A stretch of DNA of 64,000 nt from Dorea_A amylophila (GCF_025567265.1 NZ_JAOQJW010000005.1:1-64000), one strand, 5' to 3'. Counted from the stretch's first letter, positions 16,671 through 25,490 are shown. Program-made: numbers and translations. The notes: generated by a model not told the origin, from the letters alone.

Positions 16671-17003
16671 TTAATTCTGTTCAATAATTGATTTATAGTA
16701 GTTACCAAAGTCAGCAAGTGAATTAACAATTGGAAGCATTTTTGTTCCGAGTTCCGTTAAGCCGTATTCAACTCTCGGTGGCTGCTCATGGTAATCGTGG
16801 CGATATGCCAGCCCATCACTCATCATTTGTCTTAAACTATCTGTCAAAACCTTTTGTGAAATACCATCTATACTTCGTTGTAGCTCATTGAATCTCCATG
16901 GACGCTCTTTCAAGTTACGCAAAATCAGCAGTTTCCATTTTCCTCCGATAAGAGATACTGCTGTTGCAACTGGGCATTCCGGTAATTCTTCTTTTGCTCG
17001 CAT
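16671..17003 (-). CDS. HxlR-family winged-helix regulator
   Basis: About 110 residues with the HxlR signature ECPVATAVSLIGGKWKLLILRNL and the later RVEYGLTELG. The single N-terminal cysteine is the residue that senses aldehydes, quinones or disulfide stress in HypR/YodB relatives. The ATG at 17003 has GGAGG upstream. It is divergent from a cupin gene and likely regulates it. Confidence 0.87.
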   Translation of the reverse strand: MRAKEELPECPVATAVSLIGGKWKLLILRNLKERPWRFNELQRSIDGISQKVLTDSLRQMMSDGLAYRHDYHEQPPRVEYGLTELGTKMLPIVNSLADFGNYYKSIIEQN

Positions 17004-17070
17004 AATTCTCACCTCCGAGTCTATTGTAACACATTCATTTTTGAGTGTACAGTTACAAAAAGGTGCGTAC

Positions 17071-17099
17071 TTGTTTTTGTATGTGTCTCACACTATACT
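17071..17099 (+). promoter_or_regulatory. Promoter of the cupin gene
   Basis: TTGTTT (17071-17076), 17 bp, TATACT (17094-17099). The divergent region upstream contains repeated GTAC and GTTAC/GTAAC units between 17026 and 17070, a plausible HxlR operator. Confidence 0.6.
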
Positions 17100-17145
17100 A
17101 ATACCAAGCAACCAGAAACTACAAATTAACTATGGAGGTACTATT

Positions 17146-17499
17146 ATGGCAAATTACACAAAAACAACTATTGGAAAGGAAAGCCGAATTGAGCTGCATG
17201 AAAAGTTGTCTTTAACTGGTGCAGAAATCAGTTTAAACGAACTACCTGCAGGAGCAAATGTACCATTTGTTCATTCTCATAAAGAAAATGAAGAAATCTA
17301 TGGAATTCTTTCAGGTAACGGCAAAGTCATAATTGATGGAGAAGAAATTAGCCTTTCAACTGGAGACTGGCTAAAAATCGCACCTGCTGCAAAGCGTCAG
17401 TTTTTTGCATCCGATATTTCTGGAATTACTTATATCTGCATTCAGGTAAAAGAAAATTCTCTGGAACATTTTACAGCAGAGGATGCCGTAATCGGCTAA
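17146..17499 (+). CDS. Small cupin-domain protein
   Basis: 117 residues forming one cupin barrel: motif 1 PFVHSHKENEEIYGILSGNG (two His and Glu metal ligands) and motif 2 near LSTGDWLKIAPAAKRQF. GGAGGT lies just upstream of the ATG at 17146; longer in-frame starts lack a site. It is divergent from an HxlR regulator, a pairing common for detoxification or quinone/aldehyde responses. Substrate unknown. Confidence 0.83.
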   Translation: MANYTKTTIGKESRIELHEKLSLTGAEISLNELPAGANVPFVHSHKENEEIYGILSGNGKVIIDGEEISLSTGDWLKIAPAAKRQFFASDISGITYICIQVKENSLEHFTAEDAVIG

Positions 17500-17518
17500 T
17501 TAAAAGTATTTATTTACA

Positions 17519-17563
17519 AAAATGCACAGTTCACGATAAGCTAAGAACTGTGCATTTCTTTTT
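17519..17563 (+). terminator. Rho-independent terminator after the cupin gene
   Basis: Perfect 13-base stem AAATGCACAGTTC/GAACTGTGCATTT followed by CTTTTTT. Confidence 0.9.
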
Positions 17564-17612
17564 TGTTCAATATTACGTTTACTCTATAGTATTCGTATGT
17601 ACAAAGTTTATT

Positions 17613-17801
17613 TTAACATTTCCATAATCCATGTAAATTGCAGTATGCATATACTTCCTCCACCTGCTCTCCGTCACAAAGACAGAAATCTGCAACCGGC
17701 TCCTGTCCTGGATTTAACTGTTTTCTATAAACGCCCTGATTGGTATTTAATGTAATCCATTCAATATATTCTCCCTTAATAATTCTCTGCACGTACTTCA
17801 A
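17613..17801 (-). pseudogene. Superoxide reductase (desulfoferrodoxin) C-terminal remnant
   Basis: About 62 residues. The reading EYIEWITLNTNQGVYRKQL and the end YAYCNLHGLWKC match the C-terminal half of the superoxide reductase iron centre; CNLHGLW supplies the Cys and one His ligand of the Fe(His)4Cys site. The N-terminal half with the other histidines is missing and the only start is a TTG inside the 3' end of the rubrerythrin gene. Probably a remnant; non-canonical expression as a fragment cannot be excluded. Confidence 0.7.
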
Positions 17802-18957
17802 AATAACTCTGCGGATGATTGCATACCGGACATACCTCTGGAGCCTTTGTTCCGACTACAATATGTCCACAGTTACGGCATTCCCATACCTTAACTTCGC
17901 TCTTTTCAAATACCTGTGCAGTTTCAATATTCTTAAGAAGTGCACGATATCTTTCCTCCTGGTGCTTCTCAATCTCACCTACTGCCCTGAATTTTGCTGC
18001 AAGCTCAGGGAAACCTTCTTCCTCTGCTGTTTTAGCAAAGCCATCATACATATCTGTCCACTCGTAGTTCTCTCCTTCTGCAGCAGCAGCTAAGTTTTCT
18101 TTTGTATCACCAATTCCTGCTAATTCCTTGAACCACATCTTTGCATGTTCTTTCTCATTATCTGCAGTCTTCAAAAACAATGCTGACATCTGCTCGTAAC
18201 CTTCCTTTTTCGCTACAGAAGCAAAATAGGTATACTTATTTCTTGCCTGTGATTCCCCTGCAAATGCCTCCTGTAAATTCTTCTCTGTCTGTGTTCCTGC
18301 ATATTTGTTTGCTGCCATCTCTTTTACCTCCGTTTTCTTTACTACTTTTTCAAAATCTGATGCCGGGTGCTTGCACAAAGGACATATAAAGTCATCTGGT
18401 AATTCCTCGCCTACATATTCATATCCGCAAATTCTGCAACGCCATATTGTCTGACTGTCCTCTGTTTTTCCAACCTCCTGTGGCTTAGGCTTAATATTAT
18501 TCTGATAATAATCATATGTTACTGAAGGAACATTGCTTAAAACTTCCATATCGGTTATCTCACCGATAAACATCGTATGTGAACCCAAGTCCTCTGTTTT
18601 AGTAACTGTCACGGAAATGTATGCATTTGTACCTTCTGTAATATAATAAATACCATTTGTGCCCCTGGCACACTGCTCAAATGCTTCAAACTTATTGGTA
18701 TCTCTTCCTGATTGGAAGCCAAAATGTTTGAACAATTCAAATTGTGCCTTCTGACTTAAGACTGATACAGTAAATTTTCCAGTTCTTTGAATCATATCAT
18801 GCGTATAATTTGCCTTATTTACACAGATACTTAACTGGTTTGGTTCCGAAGCTGCCTGAATGGCTGTATTAATGATGCATCCGTTATCTTTTTCTGCTTC
18901 TTTAGCGGTCAATATAAACAGTCCATAACTCAACTTATACATTGCTTTCCTATCCAT
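17776..18957 (-). CDS. Flavin reductase-rubredoxin-rubrerythrin-rubredoxin fusion
   Basis: 393 residues in four parts: flavin reductase-like split barrel (about 1-155), rubredoxin (172-205, CRIC/CPLC), rubrerythrin ferritin-like domain (from about 217, with di-iron ligands in EAFAGESQARNKY and DNEKEH), and a C-terminal rubredoxin-like ribbon (CRNC/CPVC). The N-terminal half equals high-molecular-weight rubredoxin, which passes NAD(P)H electrons to peroxide- or oxygen-reducing partners, here fused directly to its acceptor. The linker contains a perfect ribosome site GGAGG (18327-18331) eight bases before an in-frame ATG (18318), suggesting the rubrerythrin part was, or still is, made separately. 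Overlaps the PerR-like gene by 8 bases. Confidence 0.88.
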   Translation of the reverse strand: MDRKAMYKLSYGLFILTAKEAEKDNGCIINTAIQAASEPNQLSICVNKANYTHDMIQRTGKFTVSVLSQKAQFELFKHFGFQSGRDTNKFEAFEQCARGTNGIYYITEGTNAYISVTVTKTEDLGSHTMFIGEITDMEVLSNVPSVTYDYYQNNIKPKPQEVGKTEDSQTIWRCRICGYEYVGEELPDDFICPLCKHPASDFEKVVKKTEVKEMAANKYAGTQTEKNLQEAFAGESQARNKYTYFASVAKKEGYEQMSALFLKTADNEKEHAKMWFKELAGIGDTKENLAAAAEGENYEWTDMYDGFAKTAEEEGFPELAAKFRAVGEIEKHQEERYRALLKNIETAQVFEKSEVKVWECRNCGHIVVGTKAPEVCPVCNHPQSYFEVRAENY

Positions 18958-19357
18958 GCTGTTCCTCCTTTACCTTCTCCCTGCATTTCGGGCAAATGCC
19001 TTTAAATGAAATATCATAATCCACAAATTCAATTCCATGAGTGTTATGAATTCTTTCCAGCAAATCCGGTATTTGATCCATATCCACATCAAAAATTTCA
19101 CCGCACTTTATACATCTTACATGGTAATGATTTTTCAATGTAAAATCAAATCTGTTCGGTCCATCCGGAACTTCAACCTTTCTTAATGCACCTTCCTCTA
19201 CCAATATATCAAGATTTCTATATACAGTTCCTTTTCCAATTGTTGGATATACTTCTTTTATAAATTCATACACTTCGTTTGCCGTAACGTGTCTTCTCAT
19301 TTCGTATACGGTATTTCTTACAAGATCTTTTTGAATGGTATTTCTCCTACTTGTCAT
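18950..19357 (-). CDS. Fur-family regulator, PerR-like
   Basis: 135 residues. Winged helix (VTANEVYEFIKEVYPTIGKGTVYRNLDILVEEGALR), the metal-site region HYHVRCIKCGEIFDVD, and the C-terminal CPKC pair giving a structural Cys4 zinc. Gene context (rubrerythrin fusion, YaaA, Bcp) and the sensor residues indicate a peroxide sensor of the PerR type rather than an iron-uptake Fur; this is inference. It heads an overlapping operon with the rubrerythrin fusion and has two candidate operators around its own promoter. Confidence 0.85.
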   Translation of the reverse strand: MTSRRNTIQKDLVRNTVYEMRRHVTANEVYEFIKEVYPTIGKGTVYRNLDILVEEGALRKVEVPDGPNRFDFTLKNHYHVRCIKCGEIFDVDMDQIPDLLERIHNTHGIEFVDYDISFKGICPKCREKVKEEQHG

Positions 19358-19363
19358 TAGTCC

Positions 19364-19447
19364 TCCTTATTAGGATTAATTCTTAATAAGGATTGTATAC
19401 CACTATCATCCTGTTGTCAATAAAAATAGTAATAATTCTCATTATTA
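19364..19447 (-). promoter_or_regulatory. perR-type promoter flanked by two inverted-repeat operators
   Basis: Minus-strand TTGACA (19415-19420), 17 bp, TACAAT (19392-19397). Inverted repeat TCCTTATT/AATAAGGA (19364-19371, 19385-19392) touches the -10 and the ribosome site; TAATAAT-tctc-ATTATTA (19430-19447) lies upstream of the -35. Both resemble AT-rich Per/Fur boxes. Confidence 0.75.
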
Positions 19448-19448
19448 T

Positions 19449-19474
19449 AAAAGATGCCAAACTGAGCATCTTTT
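19449..19474 (-). terminator. Terminator of the yaaA operon
   Basis: Stem AAAAGATGC/GCATCTTTT immediately after the YaaA stop codon on the minus strand. Confidence 0.75.
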
Positions 19475-19484
19475 ACCTGAATAA

Positions 19485-20234
19485 CTATTTTATTTTGCGT
19501 TCAAATACATATTCTGAATCTGAAGATAAATCAGACCTAAACGAATATCCGAGTCTGTCAAATTTCTGAATCTCCACCGGATTTTCAATATTATTTTCCG
19601 CTATGAATCTGACCATTTCACCACGAGCCATCTTGGCATATGTACCTTTTGTTACCAATTTATCTCCGGATAACTCACAAAATACAATCGTAATATATCT
19701 GTCCTGTGGTGTCAGATACTTTTCTATACATTTTGAGTATTCTTTTGATGCAAGATTAATGATAATCCTACTGTCATCGATTACTGAGCGGTATAACAAT
19801 TCTCCCCAGTACTCATACAGATTTTTTGCATCTCCAATTCCAACCTTTGCCTGCATTTCAAGACGATAAGGAGTCACACCATCCATTGGTTTTAAAATGC
19901 CATAAAACGCAGACAAGATTCTTAAATGATTTTGCAAATACTCAAACTGCTGGATTTCAAACACAGATGGTGCCATATATTGAAATGCAATCCCTTCATA
20001 TGCTAAAACAGCCGGAGTAAGCCTGTTATAAAGATCCATATTTTCCAATCTGTTAAAGTTCTGCTCTGCAATCTTGTCATTACATTTCCATATAGCTTTC
20101 AGTTCTTCTTTTGATTTGCTTTTCATCCGGTTTAATACTTCTGCTGTCTTATCAATATAGACAGGCAGCTCAACCGGTGCTAAGTTATCGGTATCTACAA
20201 TCATCTTTTTTGCAGGTGATAAAATAATCTTCAT
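19485..20234 (-). CDS. yaaA: YaaA/DUF328 peroxide-stress protein
   Basis: 249 residues, full length for the family. It begins with the family's MKIILSPAKKM and contains AYEGIAFQYM (E. coli YaaA: 'YxGlxxxl'), LSAFYGILKPMD and KEYSKCIE. In E. coli YaaA lowers free iron and protects DNA during hydrogen peroxide stress. Its ATG overlaps the Bcp stop codon (ATGA), so both are one unit, next to the PerR-like operon. Confidence 0.92.
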   Translation of the reverse strand: MKIILSPAKKMIVDTDNLAPVELPVYIDKTAEVLNRMKSKSKEELKAIWKCNDKIAEQNFNRLENMDLYNRLTPAVLAYEGIAFQYMAPSVFEIQQFEYLQNHLRILSAFYGILKPMDGVTPYRLEMQAKVGIGDAKNLYEYWGELLYRSVIDDSRIIINLASKEYSKCIEKYLTPQDRYITIVFCELSGDKLVTKGTYAKMARGEMVRFIAENNIENPVEIQKFDRLGYSFRSDLSSDSEYVFERKIK

Positions 20235-20689
20235 TGTGCCAATTCCTTAAGCATATTTTCAGGATCATCTGCCGCCTTGACTTTATCATTTGCCTTTATA
20301 ATGATTCCCTGCTCATCAATAAGATATGTAGTTCTTACTACACCCATAGATACTTTTCCATAATTTTTCTTTTCTTTCCAGACATCATATGCTTCAATAA
20401 CTTTACGCTCCGGATCTGCTAATAGCGTAAATGCCAGTCCGTATTTTTCTTCAAATCTCTTGTGAGACGCTACAGAGTCCTTGCTTACTCCGAGAATAAC
20501 AGCTCCCTTCTCAGTAAACTGTGGATAACGCTCAGAAAAGCCACATGCCTGCTTCGTACATCCTGGTGTATTATCCTTTGGATAAAAATATAAAATTATT
20601 TTTTTACCTAAATAATCACTTAATTTATGCACTTCTCCGTTCTGATCCGGCAATTCAAAATCCGGTGCTTTTATTCCTAACTCTAACAT
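20231..20689 (-). CDS. bcp: Thioredoxin-dependent peroxiredoxin (Bcp type)
   Basis: 152 residues. The peroxidatic motif reads YPKDNTPGCTKQACGF, with the catalytic Cys of PGCT and a second Cys five residues later as in the atypical 2-Cys Bcp/PrxQ class. Reduces hydrogen and organic peroxides with thioredoxin. Translationally coupled to yaaA; the small membrane gene upstream is three bases away. Confidence 0.93.
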   Translation of the reverse strand: MLELGIKAPDFELPDQNGEVHKLSDYLGKKIILYFYPKDNTPGCTKQACGFSERYPQFTEKGAVILGVSKDSVASHKRFEEKYGLAFTLLADPERKVIEAYDVWKEKKNYGKVSMGVVRTTYLIDEQGIIIKANDKVKAADDPENMLKELAQ

Positions 20690-20692
20690 TTA

Positions 20693-20902
20693 CTATTCCT
20701 CCGCTTTTGTATTTTCCACCTGTTTTCTTGTTCTTTTATTACCTGAAATCATTTTATGTCCTGTATACATAGACATGATCATACATATAAGAGTGCTACA
20801 CGCAAAATACCTATGACCTGATTTGGATCCTTTATATCCAGTATAAAAAGTTCCAATCATAGTAATTAACGCTCCGATTGACCAATACTTATGTGCTTTC
20901 AT
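20693..20902 (-). CDS. Small two-TM protein (DUF6219-like)
   Basis: 69 residues with two membrane hairpins (YWSIGALITMIGTFYTGYKGS, YFACSTLICMIMSMYTGHKM) and a basic tail. GGAGG precedes the ATG. The repeated YTGxK at the end of each segment suggests an internal duplication. It is the first gene of the bcp-yaaA unit. Family name given from memory; function unknown. Confidence 0.6.
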   Translation of the reverse strand: MKAHKYWSIGALITMIGTFYTGYKGSKSGHRYFACSTLICMIMSMYTGHKMISGNKRTRKQVENTKAEE

Positions 20903-21013
20903 TTTATACCTCCAAATTGATTAAGCTGTTTCCAAAATAAATATCTCTGGAGCATTAACAATATTATACATTCTATCCATCACTTTCGACAAGCAGAGAA
21001 AAAAATAATCAAT

Positions 21014-21243
21014 CCATCCGGATTATATTCAAGTGTTTCATTGATAAAAGCTTCTACCGCAGATCAAAACATCTGCATTTAATGCATGAAGAACTCCTGC
21101 AAATGCACCATGTACGCTTCCATTCGTATCTACTACTTCTGAATGTACCACTTTTCCCTCCTCTACATCATAGATCTTAAATGTCTCTGTGTGTCCAAAG
21201 TGATGAAAATCTGTCCATTTTCATATGTTACTGCTATTCTCAT
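21014..21243 (-). pseudogene. NifX/NifB-C-like (dinitrogenase Fe-Mo cofactor) family remnant
   Basis: Starts well, with GGAGAAGG before ATG and MRIAVTYENGQIF, then loses one base so the frame ends early; in the shifted frame it continues HFGHTETFKIYDVEEGKVVHS-like and VHGAFAGVLHALNADVLICG. A second piece, AFINETLEYNPDG, follows after an internal deletion. The family (about 120 residues) binds Fe-S or Fe-Mo clusters. Dead by one frameshift and one deletion. Confidence 0.75.
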
Positions 21244-21249
21244 GATACC

Positions 21250-21381
21250 TTCTCCTTTTTCCACTGCATATTTTTGGTAAATAGAATATAATTGTGCCCC
21301 TTCCTCATAACGGACAAATTTTTTTCTTCTGACCTGCACCAGCTTTTCCAATTCTGGAATTTATTTTCTGACTTTAGGCAT
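21250..21381 (-). pseudogene. DUF6462-type gene fragment
   Basis: ATG at 21381 behind AGGAGG, then MPKVRK and a stop codon; past the stop the frame reads PELEKLVQVRRKKFVRYEEG, AQLYSI, matching the N-terminus of the DUF6462 proteins seen intact at 36668-36877. The C-terminal half is replaced by the NifX-like remnant. A leftover of an integrative element. Confidence 0.7.
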
Positions 21382-21510
21382 GAAAAAACCTCCTTCCTTC
21401 GTACATAAAAAAATATCTTTCATATATACAAAAGAAAGAGGGTGAAAATACAGCCTCTGATATGTAATTTTTTTTGCTTTAGAGAAAAATTATGTATTAT
21501 CGTTCAAATT

Positions 21511-22257
21511 CTAGCACAGGTACAACATATCTATAATTTTTTGTTTATCCGTTCCCCTAATGTCTAATGACTTTAAATCCACTGTTTCATCAGCTATTTC
21601 AGATAAGAACTTTTTCATATCTTCTGCTATTTCCGAACTGAGAACTTGCCTTGTATTGGCTGTGATTAACTGTGCTAATCGGAACACATCGTTTTTATGT
21701 TTCTTTATATTTTTGCTGTCAACCTGCTCTCCATTCAGCTTGCGTTCTTTTAAATCCAGCCACGCTGTCGCCTTAAATGGTATCAGGCAAGTCAGACTTA
21801 ATACCGGAATGCCATCAACCATCATTTGTCCGGTTTTTAGCAATTCATAATACGCTTCGTTTAGAAGGATTGCCGACAAGCTGGAGATTTCATCGTCTAT
21901 CGGAAGCGGTGTGAGAACTGCATCATCTTCCAATATAATAAAATCTGAATTTCTGGAAAATATTTCTATCATATATGGATATTCTTTGCTTTTCGGAGAT
22001 GTGAAACGATAAAACTGTGCATTTCCGGTACTTTTATTCAAATGCTCATATCCTGCTTCCTTGACATACTCCCAAAACTGCCTGCCGAACTCCGCTGTTA
22101 TGGATTCAACAATCAGTACAATATCTACATCTTTTGTAGCACGAAACGGTAATTCTTCGTTTTCCATAATCAAATCACACGCTGTCCCACCGACGATGAC
22201 ATATTGATTTTCAAAACCCTGAAATCTTTCCTTAAATTTTGTAAATCCGCTGACCAT
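21511..22257 (-). CDS. AbiEii-like nucleotidyltransferase
   Basis: 248 residues. The nucleotidyltransferase signature reads VIVGGTACDLIM (GG[ST]A motif) followed by FRATKDVDIVL (RxTxDxD metal-binding motif), as in AbiEii toxins that block growth on phage infection. The start overlaps the stop of the upstream gene by one base (TAATG). The pair therefore looks like an AbiE-type toxin-antitoxin or defence system, although the partner is not a textbook AbiEi. Confidence 0.75.
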   Translation of the reverse strand: MVSGFTKFKERFQGFENQYVIVGGTACDLIMENEELPFRATKDVDIVLIVESITAEFGRQFWEYVKEAGYEHLNKSTGNAQFYRFTSPKSKEYPYMIEIFSRNSDFIILEDDAVLTPLPIDDEISSLSAILLNEAYYELLKTGQMMVDGIPVLSLTCLIPFKATAWLDLKERKLNGEQVDSKNIKKHKNDVFRLAQLITANTRQVLSSEIAEDMKKFLSEIADETVDLKSLDIRGTDKQKIIDMLYLC

Positions 22258-23189
22258 TACTCCTTCAACCTTCTTTTCTGTAATTCATCTACTGCTTCTT
22301 CAATTCTCTCATCGTTTGTATCTCCAAAAGACAAAACAATGGAAATATCATCAGCACTGTTATCCTCTGAAAATTGTTTCGGGTTGTATGCCCATAATTC
22401 AAGTCTTATCTGTTTATCCGGGTCTATCAATTCATCGGTTAGCAAGGTTTTATCATAATCTTTCTCACTAATTGCATAGGTAACAACTCGGCTTGGATTT
22501 AACATTGTTTTTTCAGAAAGTGCCGTTTCCCCTGCAAAGACCATATTTTCTGTAACTTGCGTCTTATCTATATATCCTGTTTTTCGAACAGGAGTCTTCA
22601 AATATACTTTTGCTTTTTCAAATAATTCATCTCGCTTATATTTTGACTCAATAAACTTATTGACACCGTCTTTTGCTACCAAAAACAAATCCGTCGTTTC
22701 CAACTGCTTTACTGCTCTGGTCAATGTCATTGCTGTAAATGGAAGCACTTTTCCGGCTTCTGAAATATACAATCGTTTTTTCTTACTGTACAGATAAAAT
22801 AAAAACAACTGCTGCGTGGAGTAAACAAACTTACCCGTCAGCTTTTGGGGTTCTTTTTCATCAGAAAGCATTGTCCCAATGAAAGGAAGAAAGACCTGCT
22901 TATCAGTAATAAACGGTATATTATTTTCTATAAGGCTTGTTCTTCGATAATTTGATACCGTTGTAAGTTCAAATACAACTGGCACATTATCAATCTGCTG
23001 TATTTTTACAATTTGTTTTTTCAATGCCGGAAGTGTGGCAAGTTCTTCTGTTGGAGCAAGCATTATACAGCGTCTGTTTCCAATATATGCTGTATGAAAA
23101 TCATAACTCCCTGCAATATAAACAGGCAAAGAATCCTGATGATTCCATGCTTCATATTTTATAGAAATCCCGAATACGCTTGTAAACAT
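22257..23189 (-). CDS. Winged-helix partner of the AbiEii-like gene (putative antitoxin)
   Basis: 310 residues. The middle (about 120-190) carries a winged-helix-like stretch (STQQLFLFYLYSKKKRLYISEAGKVLPFTAMTLTRAVKQLE) and a C-terminal part with DELIDPDKQIRLELWAYNP. Gene order, one-base overlap and size fit an AbiEi-like antitoxin, which would bind DNA and repress the operon. AAGGAG lies before the ATG, and the leader contains an AACTCA/TGAGTT inverted repeat. Identification rests on context. Confidence 0.6.
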   Translation of the reverse strand: MFTSVFGISIKYEAWNHQDSLPVYIAGSYDFHTAYIGNRRCIMLAPTEELATLPALKKQIVKIQQIDNVPVVFELTTVSNYRRTSLIENNIPFITDKQVFLPFIGTMLSDEKEPQKLTGKFVYSTQQLFLFYLYSKKKRLYISEAGKVLPFTAMTLTRAVKQLETTDLFLVAKDGVNKFIESKYKRDELFEKAKVYLKTPVRKTGYIDKTQVTENMVFAGETALSEKTMLNPSRVVTYAISEKDYDKTLLTDELIDPDKQIRLELWAYNPKQFSEDNSADDISIVLSFGDTNDERIEEAVDELQKRRLKE

Positions 23190-23383
23190 ATTTCTCGTTC
23201 TCCTTTTAACTCATTTTCTTTCATTTCAACTTTGTCAATATTAAAAGTCAAGTTTTTGAGTTATTTTGATTTTTCTAAAATTCTTTTCTCTTACACCCTG
23301 TATTTTCCCCCTCCATCTTTTGTATATGTAAGAGGGTTCGTAGATTAGAGCAAGATCCACCTAGGTATTACCGTATCGCCATT

Positions 23384-23695
23384 TTATGGCTGCGGCATAC
23401 CTCCGGGTAAGTCTCTTGATGGGGATTCCGATTCCCCATACCCTCGTACAGACATCAAAGATATCTGTTGGCTCTCTATCAAAGATAGTCGCAGTCCGTT
23501 CTCAATAGCCCCGAACATGGCACTGAGATTTGCATTCACACCGATGTGACTACCCTCAGGAGTAACGCTAAGTGCATCATAGGAAACATTCAGCTTCTCA
23601 ACATGATGCTGACTGAAGCTTGCATCAATACCATGATCAGCAAGTGCCTGGTGAAGATCCTCTTCGATTCGTTCTTTGAACTGTTCATAATCCAT
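23384..23695 (-). pseudogene. DUF5688-like N-terminal fragment
   Basis: About 103 residues from the ATG at 23695 (AAGGA upstream), beginning MDYEQFKERIEEDLHQAL. The start resembles DUF5688 proteins, which are about 300 residues and common in Lachnospiraceae integrative elements; the rest is missing and the last ~25 residues look random. The group II intron ends 60 bases upstream of its start. Confidence 0.45.
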
Positions 23696-23754
23696 AGTTT
23701 TGTTTTCCTTTCTGCTTTTGATTTGGTTGATCCGGATCGTCACCCAGAATTGTG

Positions 23755-25483
23755 GTAGAGTAGGCGGATGAGAAATTTCATCCGCCCCTCATCAAACCGT
23801 GCATGAGGTTCTCCCTCACACGGCTTTCCAACATTCTTCTTTCTACAGCATTACGTCATGCTCTAGCCATTTTCTTTAATCCTTTTTCGTAAATGCTATT
23901 TCTAACAAATCCCACTCTTGACATATGTTTACGCCTTTGGTGTTTCTTGTTATACCATCTTGTAAAGGTACAGATAATGTACCAGTCCAATGCCTGCATC
24001 CATTTCTCATTTGTTTTGGTGGAATAATAATTCTTCCAACCTGTGATTTTCGGATTTAGATTCTTTATTAAATCCTCTTCCTTTGCAATCAGCAGACTTC
24101 GACTGTTTACATTTCTTTTAATTTCTACTTTCATTTTCCTCATAGCTTTCCTGCTCGGATACTGATAAGTTTCTTTATACAATTGTCCTTTGCTTGTTTC
24201 CATTGTCATTCTTCTGTGGTGCATTCCAAGAAAGTCAAATCCCTCTTTTCCGTCCCACATGCTGGCAATCTTTGTTTTTACTGGGTGTAGCTTTAAATCC
24301 AGTTTTGCCATGATGTATTGCAATAAGTTCAGTGCGTGATTTGCACTTTTCTTATTCTTGCAGATGATTACTGTATCATCTGCGTACCTTACAAGAATAC
24401 CGTGAGTAAGTCCATACTTTTCCCACAGTCTGTCCAGTGTATTTAAGTAGATGTTTGCCAATAACGGAGATATAACTGAACCTTGGCTTGTTCCCAGTTC
24501 AGAGATTGTCAGTACATTTCCGTATAATACTCCTGATACTAACCATTGTCTTATCAGCTTCAATATCCTACGGTCTGATATTCTCTGCTCTACCAGTTTC
24601 ATCAGCTTATCTTGGTTTACGTTATCAAAGAACTTCTCAATATCTGCGTCTACTACATAATAGCCCTTGTTGTTACACGCTTTCCTTACCACTTCCAGTG
24701 CTTGCTTGGCACTTCTTTTCGGTCGGAATCCATAGGAACAATCTCTAAAGTCAGCTTCGAATACTGGCTCTATTGCTATCTTGGTAGCCATTTACACAAT
24801 TCTGTCCTTGACTGTTGGTATTCCAAGAGGTCTTTCACTTCCGTCTGGTTTTGGTATCATAACTCGCTTTACTGGGGATGGTTTGTACTTTCCATCCATC
24901 AGTTCCGATTTGATTTCTGACAGGTATTTTTCAATTCCCATCGCTTCAATATCTTCGATTCTGATTCCATCTACACCACTGAAATCTTTGTTAGCTTTTA
25001 CCCGTTTCCATGCCTCGAAAAGTACATCATCCCGATACACCTTATCGTACAGTGCATGAAATCTTCGGCTGTCACATTTCTTGGCTGTCAGATATAGTTT
25101 GTTTTGAAGTTGTCGAACTTTTTCTTTGGAGTTATTAGTCTGCATGACATTCTCTCACTCTTACCCTCTCTACAAACTTGACTGAAGTAAGGAACATTCC
25201 CATAAACTGCTTTCCAGTTTCTTCACACGTTCCATGGTTTTCGCCCATATACCCAAGGCTCAACTTCTCTTTGCTCTCCTATCAGAGACCTTTTTAACGA
25301 TACGGCAGAATTCACTTAATGTTACGGTCTGCATGATTGCTCGCTCCTCTTGTCGAGGTTACTTTATCCACTCGCTTAGCACCCTGTATTACTACAACGC
25401 ACCGAGTTTAGCTACACGGCTCACTGGCGATTACCGTGACCGGACTTTCACCGGCAAGTGTGGTCCAGCTTCACTGGACACAC
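23755..25483 (-). mobile_element. Group II intron
   Basis: About 1.73 kb. The 5' end reads GTGTG (25483), followed by a domain I element CCGGTGAAAGTCCGG; domain V with the AGC triad lies at about 23794-23826 and domain VI plus a CTAC end at 23755-23790. It encodes a maturase/reverse transcriptase interrupted by a stop codon. The insertion point is a few bases after the T-run of the terminator at 25491-25520, an insertion preference known for group IIC introns. Class assignment is uncertain. Confidence 0.82.
23856..25145 (-). pseudogene. ltrA: Group II intron reverse transcriptase/maturase, single nonsense mutation
   Basis: Two in-frame halves (117 and 311 residues) are separated by one TAA at 24792-24794, where homologues have a glutamine codon (DRIVQMATKIAIEP). 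Everything else looks intact: RT motifs QGSVISPLLANIYL and RYADD, then the maturase X domain with WKNYYSTKTN and the C-terminal TRWYNKKHQRRKHM. No endonuclease domain. Without readthrough or help in trans the intron cannot move, though its RNA might still splice with a maturase from another copy. Confidence 0.88.
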
Positions 25484-25490
25484 GGTAACA

